Shown piece after piece: positions 1-9,113 of a stretch of DNA of 64,000 nucleotides; the stretch's first letter is position 1; the number at the start of each line of letters is the position of its first letter. Below the pieces are notes generated by a model that worked only from the letters and a program-made list of their open reading frames with translations, was not told the DNA's origin and searched no databases. Source of the stretch: Paenibacillus sp. V4I7 (GTDB taxonomy: Bacteria; Bacillota; Bacilli; Paenibacillales; NBRC-103111); NCBI RefSeq assembly GCF_030817275.1, contig NZ_JAUSZD010000002.1:3534001-3598000 (forward strand). The letters run 5' to 3'. The translations under genes and the position numbers were made by a program.

Positions 1-419
1 TCAAAAATGATAAAATCAACATACCCGTTGAGCTGCATGACTTGCTCGGCAAAGTAGTTCAGTTCTTCATCGGTTAAGCGAAGTAAATCGTTAAATCCAG
101 AACCACCAGCAATAAAATCTAAATCATTGTAGCCTTTCTGGATAATTTCCCAGATCGTTTTTTCCTTTTTCAACAAGTGATACAAATTGTATTTGGAGGA
201 AATCCCCATAAGCACATCAATGTTGGCAAGCCCAATGTCTGCATCAAAAACAAGAACCTTATATCCTTGGGACTGAAGCGTTAAAGCAAAGTTTAGCGTA
301 AAATTTGATTTGCCTACGCCTCCCTTTCCGCTAGTCACGGTAATAATCCTGGTTGCTTTTGTGCCTTTGTCATTCTGTATCTGTACCAGGTTCCGCAACC
401 CTTCTGCTTGATCCTTCAT
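1..419 (-). CDS. flhG: Flagellar number regulator FlhG (YlxH), MinD-like ATPase, 3' end outside window
   Basis: Partial gene: about 139 codons of the N-terminal half are present and the rest lies beyond base 1. The protein starts MKDQAEGLRNL and has the deviant Walker A motif GKGGVGKS near residue 36, then DADIGLANIDVL, both typical of MinD/FlhG ATPases. FlhG works with FlhF to set flagellar number and position and acts at the membrane next to nascent C-rings. Its ATG overlaps the flhF stop by four bases (ATGA), which fixes the start and implies translational coupling. Family assignment rests on the P-loop and on position after flhF. A plain MinD is unlikely here. Confidence 0.93.
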   Translation of the reverse strand, partial: MKDQAEGLRNLVQIQNDKGTKATRIITVTSGKGGVGKSNFTLNFALTLQSQGYKVLVFDADIGLANIDVLMGISSKYNLYHLLKKEKTIWEIIQKGYNDLDFIAGGSGFNDLLRLTDEELNYFAEQVMQLNGYVDFIIF

Positions 420-1720
420 GCTCTAGGTTCCTCCAATAACAAATCGATGATTTGCCACTCATTCATTTCCGTAATATCATCGGGTACGCTTTGACCGTTC
501 GTAACATACGAAAGCTGCAGTGAGAACTCGTGAACAACATTTACAATAGCACCGTAGGAGTCTGTTTCGTCCATTTTGGTGAATAAGACTTTGTCTAACT
601 TAAACTTATTAAAATTGTTCGTGATCGCTCTCATGTCCCGATACTTTGTTGTTAAGCTAAGTACCAGAATGGTCTCACTATTTCCTTGTGTCTTAAGCAA
701 AGAGTTAAGCTCCGAAACATACATTTCATTTCGAAAATTGCGTCCAGCCGTATCCATAAAAATGATGTCACATTGTTCTAGATTATGAAATGCTTTCGCT
801 AAATCCTGCGGCGAGAAAACAACTTCAAGGGGTACATTCAAGATTGTTCCATATGTTTTCAACTGCTCAATTGCTGCAATTCGATACGTGTCTGAAGTAA
901 TAAAACCAACCTTACGTTGATATTTCAACACTTGCTCTGCTGCTAATTTTGCTATGGTTGTCGTTTTACCAACACCTGTTGGACCTACGAAATGTACCAC
1001 ACGTGTTTGTGGTGAAATTTGTTTACTGCAATTGGACTGAAACACCTGTCCCAGCTTGGATCGCACGACTTGAAGAGCTGACTCATCCGTTAAAGGCTCT
1101 TCTGCAAGTTGAAAATCTGCCATTACCTCATCCATAATCTGACGAACTAATGTAGGATCTACTTCTTGGTCAAATAATCGTTGTTCAATCTTCTGTAAAG
1201 GTTCAGGGAGATTTGACACGTCGGATGCGTGAGTAAGCTTTCTCATCATTTCCTTCATTTGTTTGAGCTCCTCCATGAGATGCTCATCTTTGAGATTGAC
1301 TCTATTAGGTGCATTTACCGAAACAGGTGAGTAAGACTGCTGTGATGTATATGTCTGTTGCGTCTCAACGCCTGCGCTAGCGGTAACGGGTACTTTTTTA
1401 GCAGAAACAGGAGCGATCACATCTGGGACATCAGGAAAATCTGACAAATGCGTTTGGGCTCTTGCAGGTTGATCTTGAGTTATGACTTTTTGTTGCTGAG
1501 GCTGCGTTTGAGGTGCTAACCGCTGAGCGGCCCCTCCTGAATTCGTGCTTGCTCCATCAATTGCAGCGATAACTTCAATCTTTTTCTTTCCGAAAAGACC
1601 AAGAAAACCACCTGTGCGAATTTCCTTGGTATTGAGGATTACCGCATCCTTGCCTAAATCCGTTCGAATTTTTTGCAAAGCGTCCGGCATGGAATCGACA
1701 ACGTATCTTTTTACTCTCAT
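416..1720 (-). CDS. flhF: Flagellar placement SRP-type GTPase FlhF
   Basis: 434 aa. An N-terminal basic region (MRVKRYVVDSMPDAL) is followed by a low-complexity Q/T/S/P linker (about 60-135), a helical N-domain and an SRP-family G domain. The G domain shows [16 protein letters not shown] near residue 245, DTAGRN and TKMDET. FlhF is the third SRP GTPase beside Ffh and FtsY, both also in this window. It marks the site of flagellar assembly and is regulated by FlhG. The gene overlaps flhA upstream and flhG downstream by four bases each, so the three are probably translationally coupled. No motif appears to be missing. Confidence 0.96.
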   Translation of the reverse strand: MRVKRYVVDSMPDALQKIRTDLGKDAVILNTKEIRTGGFLGLFGKKKIEVIAAIDGASTNSGGAAQRLAPQTQPQQQKVITQDQPARAQTHLSDFPDVPDVIAPVSAKKVPVTASAGVETQQTYTSQQSYSPVSVNAPNRVNLKDEHLMEELKQMKEMMRKLTHASDVSNLPEPLQKIEQRLFDQEVDPTLVRQIMDEVMADFQLAEEPLTDESALQVVRSKLGQVFQSNCSKQISPQTRVVHFVGPTGVGKTTTIAKLAAEQVLKYQRKVGFITSDTYRIAAIEQLKTYGTILNVPLEVVFSPQDLAKAFHNLEQCDIIFMDTAGRNFRNEMYVSELNSLLKTQGNSETILVLSLTTKYRDMRAITNNFNKFKLDKVLFTKMDETDSYGAIVNVVHEFSLQLSYVTNGQSVPDDITEMNEWQIIDLLLEEPRA

Positions 1721-3750
1721 AAATTGACTACCCCCATACTCTGAATTTCAACGCTAGGCTCTAATTCGCTGTAGGATAATACAGGTATATCTTGCAAAGT
1801 TCTCTCAAGCAATTGTCTTAGATACATCCGAATCGTTGGTGAGGTTAAAATAACAGGCTGTTGTCCGGATTGAATCAATTTAGTAACTTGCTCGCTGACG
1901 CGATGATAAATAATTTGTGAAGAAGATGGATCTAGTGCTAAGTAGCTTCCTTGATCTGATTGTTGAACAGAATCGGCAATTTTCTTTTCCACAGAAGGAC
2001 CAACCGTAATAACTTTTAGGGAATCACCTAAAGAAGTAAACTGCTGAGTGATTTGTCTTGATAATGACTGTCTAACATATTCAGTCAGTATTTCTGGATC
2101 CTTTGTATAAGAGCCATAATCAGCAAGAGTTTCCAAAATCGTTACCAAGTCACGTACAGAAATTTTCTCACGCAGTAACTTTGCCAATACCTTCTGAACG
2201 TCCCCAACCGATAACACGGAAGGAATAAGATCATCAACAAGTGCTGGATAAGACTCGCGAACATTCTCAATAAGTGCTTTTGTTTCTTGGCGACCCAGAA
2301 GTTCATGTGTATGTTTCTTAATAATTTCGGTTAAATGTGTAGCCACTACGGAAGGAGGATCGACGACTGTGTAGCCAGATAGCTCCGCTCTTTCTTTAGT
2401 CACTTCATCTATCCATATAGCAGGTAATCCAAAGGCAGGCTCAGTCGTTTCAATACCTGCTATTGAATCATCATCAATACCAGGACTCATGGCTAGGTAG
2501 TGATTTAGAAGTAGTTCGCCGCGTGCAACCGTATTGCCTTTTATTTTGATGATATACTCATTAGGACGTAGTTGAATATTGTCACGTATGCGAATAACGG
2601 GTACGACAACCCCAAGCTCAAGCGCACATTGTCGGCGAATCAAAATAATCCGATCTAGTAAATCTCCACCTTGTTGGGTATCAGCAAGTGGTATTAAACC
2701 ATAACCGAATTCAAACTCGATGGGATCCACTTGTAACAAGGAAATGACACTTTCAGGACTTCGCACTTCCTCAATTTGCTGCTCTTCCACCAATTGTTCT
2801 TCTTTGATCGCTTCGCGTTCCAAATTCTTTTGCATTCTAAATGCCGCAAAAATTAACAAACCAGCAATCGGAAACGTGGTAAACCAATGAATAGGAGTGA
2901 AAATGCCAAGTACCATAAGTGTCCCAGCAACAATATATAGAAGCTTAGGTTGTGCTGTTAATTGTTTCGTAATATCGTGGCCTAAATTACCTTCAGAAGA
3001 TGCTCGTGTTACGATAATACCGGCAGCCGTTGAAATCAATAGAGCAGGAATTTGACTGACGAGTCCATCACCGATGGTCAGAATTGAGAATGTTTCGAGT
3101 GCTTCGCCGAAAGGCATCCCTTTCATGGTCATCCCAATAATGAAGCCACCAATCAAATTGATGACGAGGATGATAATGCCCGCGATGGCATCCCCTTTTA
3201 CAAACTTACTCGCACCATCCATTGCTCCATAGAAATCAGCTTCTCGTTCAATCTTTTGTCTACGTTCACGGGCTTGGACCTCGTTGATTAAACCTGCATT
3301 CAAATCTGCGTCAATACTCATTTGTTTTCCAGGCATCGCATCGAGTGTAAATCTCGCTGCAACCTCGGCAACGCGCTCAGAACCTTTGGTAATTACAATG
3401 AATTGTACCAAGACAAGGATGAGAAACACGACGAATCCCACGACGATATTGCCTTGAGCAACGAAAGATCCAAAAGTTCTGACCACGTCGCCTGCTTCTG
3501 CATGCGACAAAATGTTTCGCGTCGTTGATACGTTTAACGCCAACCGAAACAAAGTCGTAATCAGGAGCAAAGAAGGGAAGATTGAGAACTGAAGGGCTTC
3601 TTTTGTATTCATAGCAACCAAAATAATCATTAAGGCAATCGATATATTAATAATTAAAAGAAAATCCAGCAAGGGGATTGGAACCGGTACAATCATCATT
3701 AATACAATTCCGATAATGCCTATAAGAACAAATAAATCCTTGATCTTCAT
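1717..3750 (-). CDS. flhA: Flagellar export gate protein FlhA
   Basis: 677 aa, normal for the FHIPEP family. The N-terminal half is membrane-embedded, with hydrophobic segments at roughly 5-65, 105-130 and 195-315. The conserved cytoplasmic FHIPEP loop (FTLDAMPGKQMSIDADLNAG) lies between them, followed by a soluble C-terminal domain from about 330 that docks chaperone-substrate complexes. FlhA forms a nonameric ring in the flagellar type III export gate and couples the proton gradient to export. It lies 21 bases after flhB and overlaps flhF by four bases. No anomalies seen. Confidence 0.97.
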   Translation of the reverse strand: MKIKDLFVLIGIIGIVLMMIVPVPIPLLDFLLIINISIALMIILVAMNTKEALQFSIFPSLLLITTLFRLALNVSTTRNILSHAEAGDVVRTFGSFVAQGNIVVGFVVFLILVLVQFIVITKGSERVAEVAARFTLDAMPGKQMSIDADLNAGLINEVQARERRQKIEREADFYGAMDGASKFVKGDAIAGIIILVINLIGGFIIGMTMKGMPFGEALETFSILTIGDGLVSQIPALLISTAAGIIVTRASSEGNLGHDITKQLTAQPKLLYIVAGTLMVLGIFTPIHWFTTFPIAGLLIFAAFRMQKNLEREAIKEEQLVEEQQIEEVRSPESVISLLQVDPIEFEFGYGLIPLADTQQGGDLLDRIILIRRQCALELGVVVPVIRIRDNIQLRPNEYIIKIKGNTVARGELLLNHYLAMSPGIDDDSIAGIETTEPAFGLPAIWIDEVTKERAELSGYTVVDPPSVVATHLTEIIKKHTHELLGRQETKALIENVRESYPALVDDLIPSVLSVGDVQKVLAKLLREKISVRDLVTILETLADYGSYTKDPEILTEYVRQSLSRQITQQFTSLGDSLKVITVGPSVEKKIADSVQQSDQGSYLALDPSSSQIIYHRVSEQVTKLIQSGQQPVILTSPTIRMYLRQLLERTLQDIPVLSYSELEPSVEIQSMGVVNL

Positions 3751-3771
3751 CTGATTGTACCTCCCTCCTCA

Positions 3772-4866
3772 TTAGTTCGTTTTGCCCTTCACTTTATATA
3801 CATAAGCCAATACTTCAGCGACAGCCTGGAACAGCTCAGCGGGAATGGATTCACCAATTTCCACCTGTGCAAAGATCGCTCGAGCAAGCGGTTTATTTTC
3901 CATCGTCATAATACCGTTTATCTTCGCAACTTCTTTAATCTTTAAAGCAACATAATCCGCGCCCTTAGCAATAACAGTTGGGGCTTGCATATTGTTCGAA
4001 TCATATTTCAAAGCAACCGCAAAGTGGGTTGGATTGGTAATAATAACATCAGCTTTGGGGACTTCTTGCATCATGCGCTGCATGGCCATCTGGCGCTGTT
4101 TCGAGCGGATCTTTCCTTTGATAAGGGGATCCCCTTCACTCTTCTTATACTCATCCTTAATATCCTGTTTGGACATTTTCAGACTTTTCTCGTGCTCATA
4201 CTTTTGGTAAATGTAATCAAAAATGGCGAGTACAATTAAAATCGCTCCAATTTTGATCCCTAGTTTTAGCGTGAGTGAGGCAATAAATGAAAATGTACTC
4301 TCCAATGGAGCATGGCCAAGACCTAGCAGTTTAGCTTTTTCCCCCATTAATGTCGTGTACACGACATATCCGATAATTAACATCTTCAATGTCGACTTAA
4401 GAAAATCCATAACGGTTCGCAGCGAAAAAATTCGCTTGAAACCTTCGATCGGATTGATCTTGTTAAACTTCATCATCAGGGGTTCGCCAATGAACATAAA
4501 GCCAATTTGTGCATAATTCCCAATAAAAGCTACTAAAACCACAAGGATGAAAATTGGAGCTAAAATGATTAACCCTTGTTTAACTAAATCTACGAATAAT
4601 ACCTGAACGTTTGCGGCTGTAATGTCCATCGTCAGTTGATTCTCATAAACGTTGCGAAAGATTTTTATCATCTTCTCTTTCATATAACCACCGAACATGA
4701 GGAACGATAGAAATGAAAAGAGTAAAATAAATGCCGCAGGCAAGTCCATACTCTTCGCAACTTGACCCTTTTTACGAGCATCTTGCCTTTTCTTTGCTGT
4801 AGCAGGTTCCGTCTTTTCCCCAGCAAACCATTGTAAATCAAGCTTCAATCGAAATGTTTGGGACAC
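3772..4866 (-). CDS. flhB: Flagellar export switch protein FlhB
   Basis: 364 aa. The N-terminus has the usual EKTEPATAKKRQDARKKGQ stretch, then four hydrophobic segments (about 45-65, 95-120, 150-170, 195-220) and a cytoplasmic domain. The autocleavage motif NPTH is intact within ITNPTHFAVALKYD near residue 275. FlhB switches export from rod/hook to filament substrates, working with FliK. It sits between fliR and flhA, as in other Bacilli. A second, much shorter protein resembling only its C-terminal domain (YlqH) is encoded at 34,420-34,737. Confidence 0.97.
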   Translation of the reverse strand: MSQTFRLKLDLQWFAGEKTEPATAKKRQDARKKGQVAKSMDLPAAFILLFSFLSFLMFGGYMKEKMIKIFRNVYENQLTMDITAANVQVLFVDLVKQGLIILAPIFILVVLVAFIGNYAQIGFMFIGEPLMMKFNKINPIEGFKRIFSLRTVMDFLKSTLKMLIIGYVVYTTLMGEKAKLLGLGHAPLESTFSFIASLTLKLGIKIGAILIVLAIFDYIYQKYEHEKSLKMSKQDIKDEYKKSEGDPLIKGKIRSKQRQMAMQRMMQEVPKADVIITNPTHFAVALKYDSNNMQAPTVIAKGADYVALKIKEVAKINGIMTMENKPLARAIFAQVEIGESIPAELFQAVAEVLAYVYKVKGKTN

Positions 4867-4876
4867 GGCTTACCTC

Positions 4877-5686
4877 CTACTTAGGTGATGGTTGCTGTGT
4901 GCCGCTAATCAGTTGAAGCAACTTCTCCATGTAATCAAAAATTATTGCAAATAAATGTTGAAATTGTGATATTAATTCAGGGAAAAGAATAATTAACAGG
5001 AAAAAACCAAGAATCATCTTCAAAGGTGCGCCAATAACGAAAATATTGAACTGCGGAGCCACCCTCGTTAAGAGACCTAGTCCTAAATCTGTCAAAAAAA
5101 GGGCTGCTATGATAGGAGCAGCGAGTTGAAACGAGAGATAAAACATTTTAGACAGCGATTGAAATAAGAAATTCGAAATTTGTCCATCATAGATGCGTGT
5201 GAACAACTGATTGTCGAGCGGTATCCAGCGGTAACTGTCAATAATTGCTCTGACCAAATAATGGTGTCCATCAAAAGAAAGAAAAAGAAGCACAGCGACC
5301 ATGTATTTAAGGTTACCTAACATTGGGGTTGAGGCCCCCGTTAGAGGATCAATCACACTCGCCATACTGAAGCCGATTTGCATATCCATAAAAGAGCCGG
5401 CTGTTTGGACAACCGTAAAGAAGATATAGGCGAGAAAACCAAGTAAAACGCCAACAAGCATTTCACGAATGATCAATAGAATGTATTCACCATCCATGGG
5501 AATGGGTTTATCCAACCCCATAGTCGCAAAAATGATTAGCGAGATGAATACAGATAGACCGATTTTGAACATCATCGGAACATTTCTTGAAGAGAGAATT
5601 GGAACTACGACAAAGAACGATGTAATTCGACAAAAAATAAGCAGAAAGATAGGGATAACTTGGAAAAAGTATGTCATATCGCTCAC
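4877..5686 (-). CDS. fliR: Flagellar export gate protein FliR
   Basis: 269 aa integral membrane protein. Six or so hydrophobic segments cover most of the chain, and the N-terminus (MSDMTYFFQVIPIFLLIFCR) is typical of FliR. It forms the export gate core with FliP and FliQ in the centre of the MS-ring. It lies three bases after fliQ and ten before flhB, so the genes are read as one unit. Length and order match other Gram-positive fla/che operons. Identity follows from family pattern and context. Confidence 0.95.
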   Translation of the reverse strand: MSDMTYFFQVIPIFLLIFCRITSFFVVVPILSSRNVPMMFKIGLSVFISLIIFATMGLDKPIPMDGEYILLIIREMLVGVLLGFLAYIFFTVVQTAGSFMDMQIGFSMASVIDPLTGASTPMLGNLKYMVAVLLFLSFDGHHYLVRAIIDSYRWIPLDNQLFTRIYDGQISNFLFQSLSKMFYLSFQLAAPIIAALFLTDLGLGLLTRVAPQFNIFVIGAPLKMILGFFLLIILFPELISQFQHLFAIIFDYMEKLLQLISGTQQPSPK

Positions 5687-5689
5687 AAC

Positions 5690-5959
5690 CTATCCAACGA
5701 ATTTGTAAAGGTTGTTGAGTAAATTAAAGGTAAAGTCAACCAGTGTATTCATAATCCAAGGGCCAAATATTAAGATAGACAGCAGAACCGCGACAATTTT
5801 GGGAACAAACGCTAAGGTTTGTTCTTGAATTTGCGTCGTTGCTTGAAAAATACTTATGATCAGACCAACGACAAGCCCAATAATAAGCATGGGTGCACTT
5901 GCTTTAAGAACGGTATAAACAGCCTCACCAGCAATCCGTATTACAAATTCCGAGCCCAT
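5690..5959 (-). CDS. fliQ: Flagellar export gate protein FliQ
   Basis: 89 aa with two long hydrophobic helices (about 16-38 and 52-75), the usual FliQ hairpin. The motif IISIFQATTQIQEQTLAFVPK between the helices is highly conserved in FliQ/SctS proteins. It assembles with FliP5 and FliR1 into the helical gate of the export apparatus. It stands 26 bases downstream of fliP and three bases before fliR. Confidence 0.95.
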   Translation of the reverse strand: MGSEFVIRIAGEAVYTVLKASAPMLIIGLVVGLIISIFQATTQIQEQTLAFVPKIVAVLLSILIFGPWIMNTLVDFTFNLLNNLYKFVG

Positions 5960-5985
5960 TTAGGAAACCTCCGATATCTTGATCC

Positions 5986-6759
5986 TTAACCATAGCTTAG
6001 GAGTAATGATCTCACCACAAGATACCAACCATCTACAAGTATGAAAAGTAGAATTTTAAAAGGGAGTGAAATCATAACAGGCGGTAACATCATCATTCCC
6101 ATTGCCATTAAGGTACTGGATACAACCATATCAATGACTAGAAATGGGATGAAAATCATGAACCCCATCTGGAAAGCTGATTTCAGTTCACTTATTGCGT
6201 ATGCCGGAACTAATGAAGTAATCGGTATATCTTCTACGCCTGTAGGTGCTTTAGCTTTGTTGTAGTCTAAGAACAACTTTAGATCCTTCTGACGTGTATG
6301 TTTAAACATAAACTTCTTCATTGGTAAGGCTGCTTTCTCAAAAGCCTGGGTCTGATTAATTTCACCCTTCAGATAAGGCTGCAGAGCTGTCTGATTAACC
6401 TCCCCCAAAGTTGGAGACATGATAAAAAAGGTTAAAAACAGAGCTAGTCCGATTAGAACCTGATTAGGCGGCATCTGCTGGGTTCCAAGTGATGTTCGAA
6501 CGAATCCAAGCACGATGACAATTCTTGTGAAACAAGTCATTAAAATAAGAAAAGATGGTGCAAGACTTAATACGGTTAATAAGAGCAATAAAGTTACGGT
6601 ATTAGATGATCCACCTGCTGTGCCACTAGTTCCAATATTCACATTTAACCCTGGTATCGGATTGTTTGGATCTACTTCAGCAGCAGAAGCTGTCAGAGTT
6701 AAGAGGAATACTGATATTACTACAATCAGAAATGTAATAACTATTTTATTTCTTTTCAT
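5986..6759 (-). CDS. fliP: Flagellar export gate protein FliP
   Basis: 257 aa. An N-terminal signal peptide (basic MKRNK, hydrophobic core, TASAAE) is followed by a short N/G/S-rich stretch, a membrane segment at about 55-90 and the FliP signature FTRIVIVLGFVRTSLGTQQMPPNQ. C-terminal membrane helices begin near residue 195. FliP is the main subunit of the gate, assembled with the help of FliO. Its start overlaps the fliO stop by four bases, consistent with coupled synthesis of assembly factor and substrate. Confidence 0.96.
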   Translation of the reverse strand: MKRNKIVITFLIVVISVFLLTLTASAAEVDPNNPIPGLNVNIGTSGTAGGSSNTVTLLLLLTVLSLAPSFLILMTCFTRIVIVLGFVRTSLGTQQMPPNQVLIGLALFLTFFIMSPTLGEVNQTALQPYLKGEINQTQAFEKAALPMKKFMFKHTRQKDLKLFLDYNKAKAPTGVEDIPITSLVPAYAISELKSAFQMGFMIFIPFLVIDMVVSSTLMAMGMMMLPPVMISLPFKILLFILVDGWYLVVRSLLLSYG

Positions 6760-7385
6760 TCATCATTCAACCGATCTGTTTGTTTTTGATCAGAAAGCCA
6801 TTCGTGAGCATCTTTATTACGGTTTGATACTCGCTGCAGCCTATCGTGAAATACTTGTTGAAAGGATGAAGTAATTTCCACTTCTTCCTCGATCTCTTTC
6901 TTTCTAACAGAAAGTTTGCTTATCCAGTTACTTATTGCACCAAAGCCAACACGATCATCTTGAGAAGAAGTAAGCAATTCCGAAATATACGCAACTTCAT
7001 CGGCGTCATTGATCTTATCCAACAACTGAATGTTCTCACCGACGCCAACCACGAAGAGCGAATGACCAATTTCAACAATCTGAATCGATTTATTTTGTCC
7101 GAGGGGAACTCCACCTAAAGAACGAATTGAGTTCCCGAACATCATACCTTTATTTTTCTTAGCTATGTACTTTATAAGAACAAAGAATAAGAGAATAATT
7201 AATACGAGAAAGAAAATGACCTTGACAATCATGCCAAACGAATTAAATGAGTCCGTAGTCGGAAATTCCGATGTTGGAAGACCTTGTCCCGGCTCTGTTT
7301 CAGCAAAGCTAATAGCTTTGGTATATAACATTGCGACTACACTTAATATTGCAGTAATCAGTCGTTTCGATTGGAGTCTTCTCAT
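6756..7385 (-). CDS. fliO: Flagellar biosynthesis protein FliO (FliZ)
   Basis: 209 aa from the ATG at 7385. An in-frame GTG two codons upstream is possible, but AAAGGG is better spaced for the ATG. The N-terminus carries a signal sequence, then a single membrane helix (about 50-70) followed by basic KYIAKKNKG and a soluble tail with the FliO-type GGVPLGQNKSIQIVEIG stretch. FliO is poorly conserved and assists FliP assembly. Assignment rests on topology, the conserved stretch and position between cheY and fliP. The C-terminal tail is longer than in enteric FliO, as is usual in Bacilli. Confidence 0.88.
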   Translation of the reverse strand: MRRLQSKRLITAILSVVAMLYTKAISFAETEPGQGLPTSEFPTTDSFNSFGMIVKVIFFLVLIILLFFVLIKYIAKKNKGMMFGNSIRSLGGVPLGQNKSIQIVEIGHSLFVVGVGENIQLLDKINDADEVAYISELLTSSQDDRVGFGAISNWISKLSVRKKEIEEEVEITSSFQQVFHDRLQRVSNRNKDAHEWLSDQKQTDRLNDE

Positions 7386-7433
7386 AGTCACAACCCTTTC
7401 GGTTTATGTAAGACTCAACCGAACGTAGACGGC

Positions 7434-7796
7434 TTAACCTAGAGTCTTTTTAATCGCTTCGATAACACGGTCTGCTTGGAATGGTTTCACGATAAAGTCT
7501 TTAGCCCCTGCTTGAATGGCATCAATAACCATGGCTTGCTGCCCCATCGCCGAACACATAATGACCTTAGCAGTAGGTTCAATTTTTTTGATTTCTTTCA
7601 ATGCTTGAATGCCGTCCATCTCAGGCATCGTAATATCCATTGTAATTAAATCTGGTTTCAATTCCTTGTATTTTTCGATGGCTTGAGCACCATCATTCGC
7701 TTCTCCACAAACCTCATAACCATTTTTAGATAAAATATCACGAATCATCATTCTCATAAATGCAGCATCATCAACAATTAGAATACGGTTAGCCAT
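7434..7796 (-). CDS. cheY: Chemotaxis response regulator CheY
   Basis: 120 aa, a single receiver domain with no output domain. The phosphorylation pocket is complete: acidic D9-D10, phospho-acceptor D54 in MDITMPEMDG, S82 and K104 in FIVKPF. In Bacilli CheY-P binds the switch protein FliM and promotes smooth swimming. Its position between fliY and fliO is the normal one. FliY, encoded just upstream, acts as its phosphatase. The start is fixed by GGGG upstream and by the family length. Confidence 0.97.
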   Translation of the reverse strand: MANRILIVDDAAFMRMMIRDILSKNGYEVCGEANDGAQAIEKYKELKPDLITMDITMPEMDGIQALKEIKKIEPTAKVIMCSAMGQQAMVIDAIQAGAKDFIVKPFQADRVIEAIKKTLG

Positions 7797-7820
7797 GAGT
7801 AAAATCCCCCTAAAATTAAA

Positions 7821-9113
7821 TTATTGTAATTTTTGAATTCGTTCCCACTGGTTAACAATGTCTGTAACACGAACCCCAAAGTTTTCATCGATGACGACAA
7901 CTTCGCCTTTGGCAATCAACTTATTATTGACTAAGATATCCACAGGCTCACCTGCCAGCTTATCCAATTCAATGATAGAACCCTGGGAAAGTTCTAAAAT
8001 GTCTTTAATCACCTTGTTCGTTCTGCCTAATTCTACAGTTACCTTAAGAGGTATATCCAGTAGTAAATTAAGGTTTGTATCATCAGCCTGCGCCAACGAA
8101 CCCGATTGTAAATTCCCGAATTGTACGGGTTGAACATTTACATTTCGATTAGGCATTCCACCATAAGCTGCCGGAGGCTGCTGATACATGGGTTGTTGTG
8201 GCGGGTACATGGGCTGTTGTGGTGGATACATGGGCTGCCCCATTGGTGGCTGTTGATACATCGGTTGTTCATACACGGGCTGCTGTTGTTGGTACATAGG
8301 CTGATCGTATATTGAACTAGGAGCTGCAGGAGGCGGTGTATGAGCTTCCTGTGCTGGTACTGGTGACGGAGCCGGTGCTTGAGCCGCTGCTTGAGCCGCT
8401 GGCGCAGCCTCCATTGAAGAGTCAGAATCACCACCCATGAGAATCGATACCATTTCTTTGGCGAATGGAACAGGTAATAATTGCATGATGTTAGAATCAA
8501 TAAGATCGCCAATGGCTAGTCGGAACGATATCTTTATAAATACGTCCTCGTCGGGTAGTTTTCCTTCTCCTTTCGACAAATTTAATATGTCGATTCCTGG
8601 GGGAGAGATATTGACAAATCGATTGAAGATAGTGGACATGGACGTAGCAGAAGATCCCATCATCTGATTCATGGCTTCTTGGACAGCGCTGATGTGAATT
8701 TCACTAAGATTTTCATCACCGCCAGTACCATCACCGCCCATCATTAAATCAGCAATGACCTGGGCATCACGTGTTTTAATGACAAGTAGATTAATACCAT
8801 CAAAACCATCAACATAATTCACATGAACGGCTACATGAGGTCTTGGAAACTGCTCTTCCAATTCTTCTTTACCAATAATAGAAACCTTTGGTGTCGTAAT
8901 GTCTACTTTCTTTCCAAGCAAAGTCGAAAGCGCTGTCGCTGCACTACCAAACGTGATATTACCAATTTCACCAAGTGCATCCTGTTCTAGGGGAGATAAA
9001 TAGTCTTCAACTTTAGGAGGCCCGTTAAAAGAAGAGGCTGAACTATCGTCCGATGACTGTCTCAACAAAGCATCGATCTCTTCCTGGGACAAATAATCTC
9101 TGTTATTCGTCAT
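7821..9113 (-). CDS. fliY: Flagellar switch phosphatase FliY (FliN-type C-terminal domain)
   Basis: 430 aa in four parts. An N-terminal peptide resembling FliM (YLSQEEIDALL) probably binds CheY-P. A CheC-like phosphatase domain follows (about 40-225; EIGNITFGSAATALSTLLG and AVQEAMNQMMGSSATSMS hold the paired E/N active-site motifs). Residues 235-330 form a long A/P/Q/M/Y-rich linker, and a FliN-like SpoA domain spans about 345-430. It is part of the C-ring and dephosphorylates CheY-P. The linker contains near-perfect PMYPPQQ/PMYQQ repeats, reflected in tandem DNA repeats near 8,185-8,300. The start overlaps the fliM end by 11 bases. Confidence 0.95.
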   Translation of the reverse strand: MTNNRDYLSQEEIDALLRQSSDDSSASSFNGPPKVEDYLSPLEQDALGEIGNITFGSAATALSTLLGKKVDITTPKVSIIGKEELEEQFPRPHVAVHVNYVDGFDGINLLVIKTRDAQVIADLMMGGDGTGGDENLSEIHISAVQEAMNQMMGSSATSMSTIFNRFVNISPPGIDILNLSKGEGKLPDEDVFIKISFRLAIGDLIDSNIMQLLPVPFAKEMVSILMGGDSDSSMEAAPAAQAAAQAPAPSPVPAQEAHTPPPAAPSSIYDQPMYQQQQPVYEQPMYQQPPMGQPMYPPQQPMYPPQQPMYQQPPAAYGGMPNRNVNVQPVQFGNLQSGSLAQADDTNLNLLLDIPLKVTVELGRTNKVIKDILELSQGSIIELDKLAGEPVDILVNNKLIAKGEVVVIDENFGVRVTDIVNQWERIQKLQ

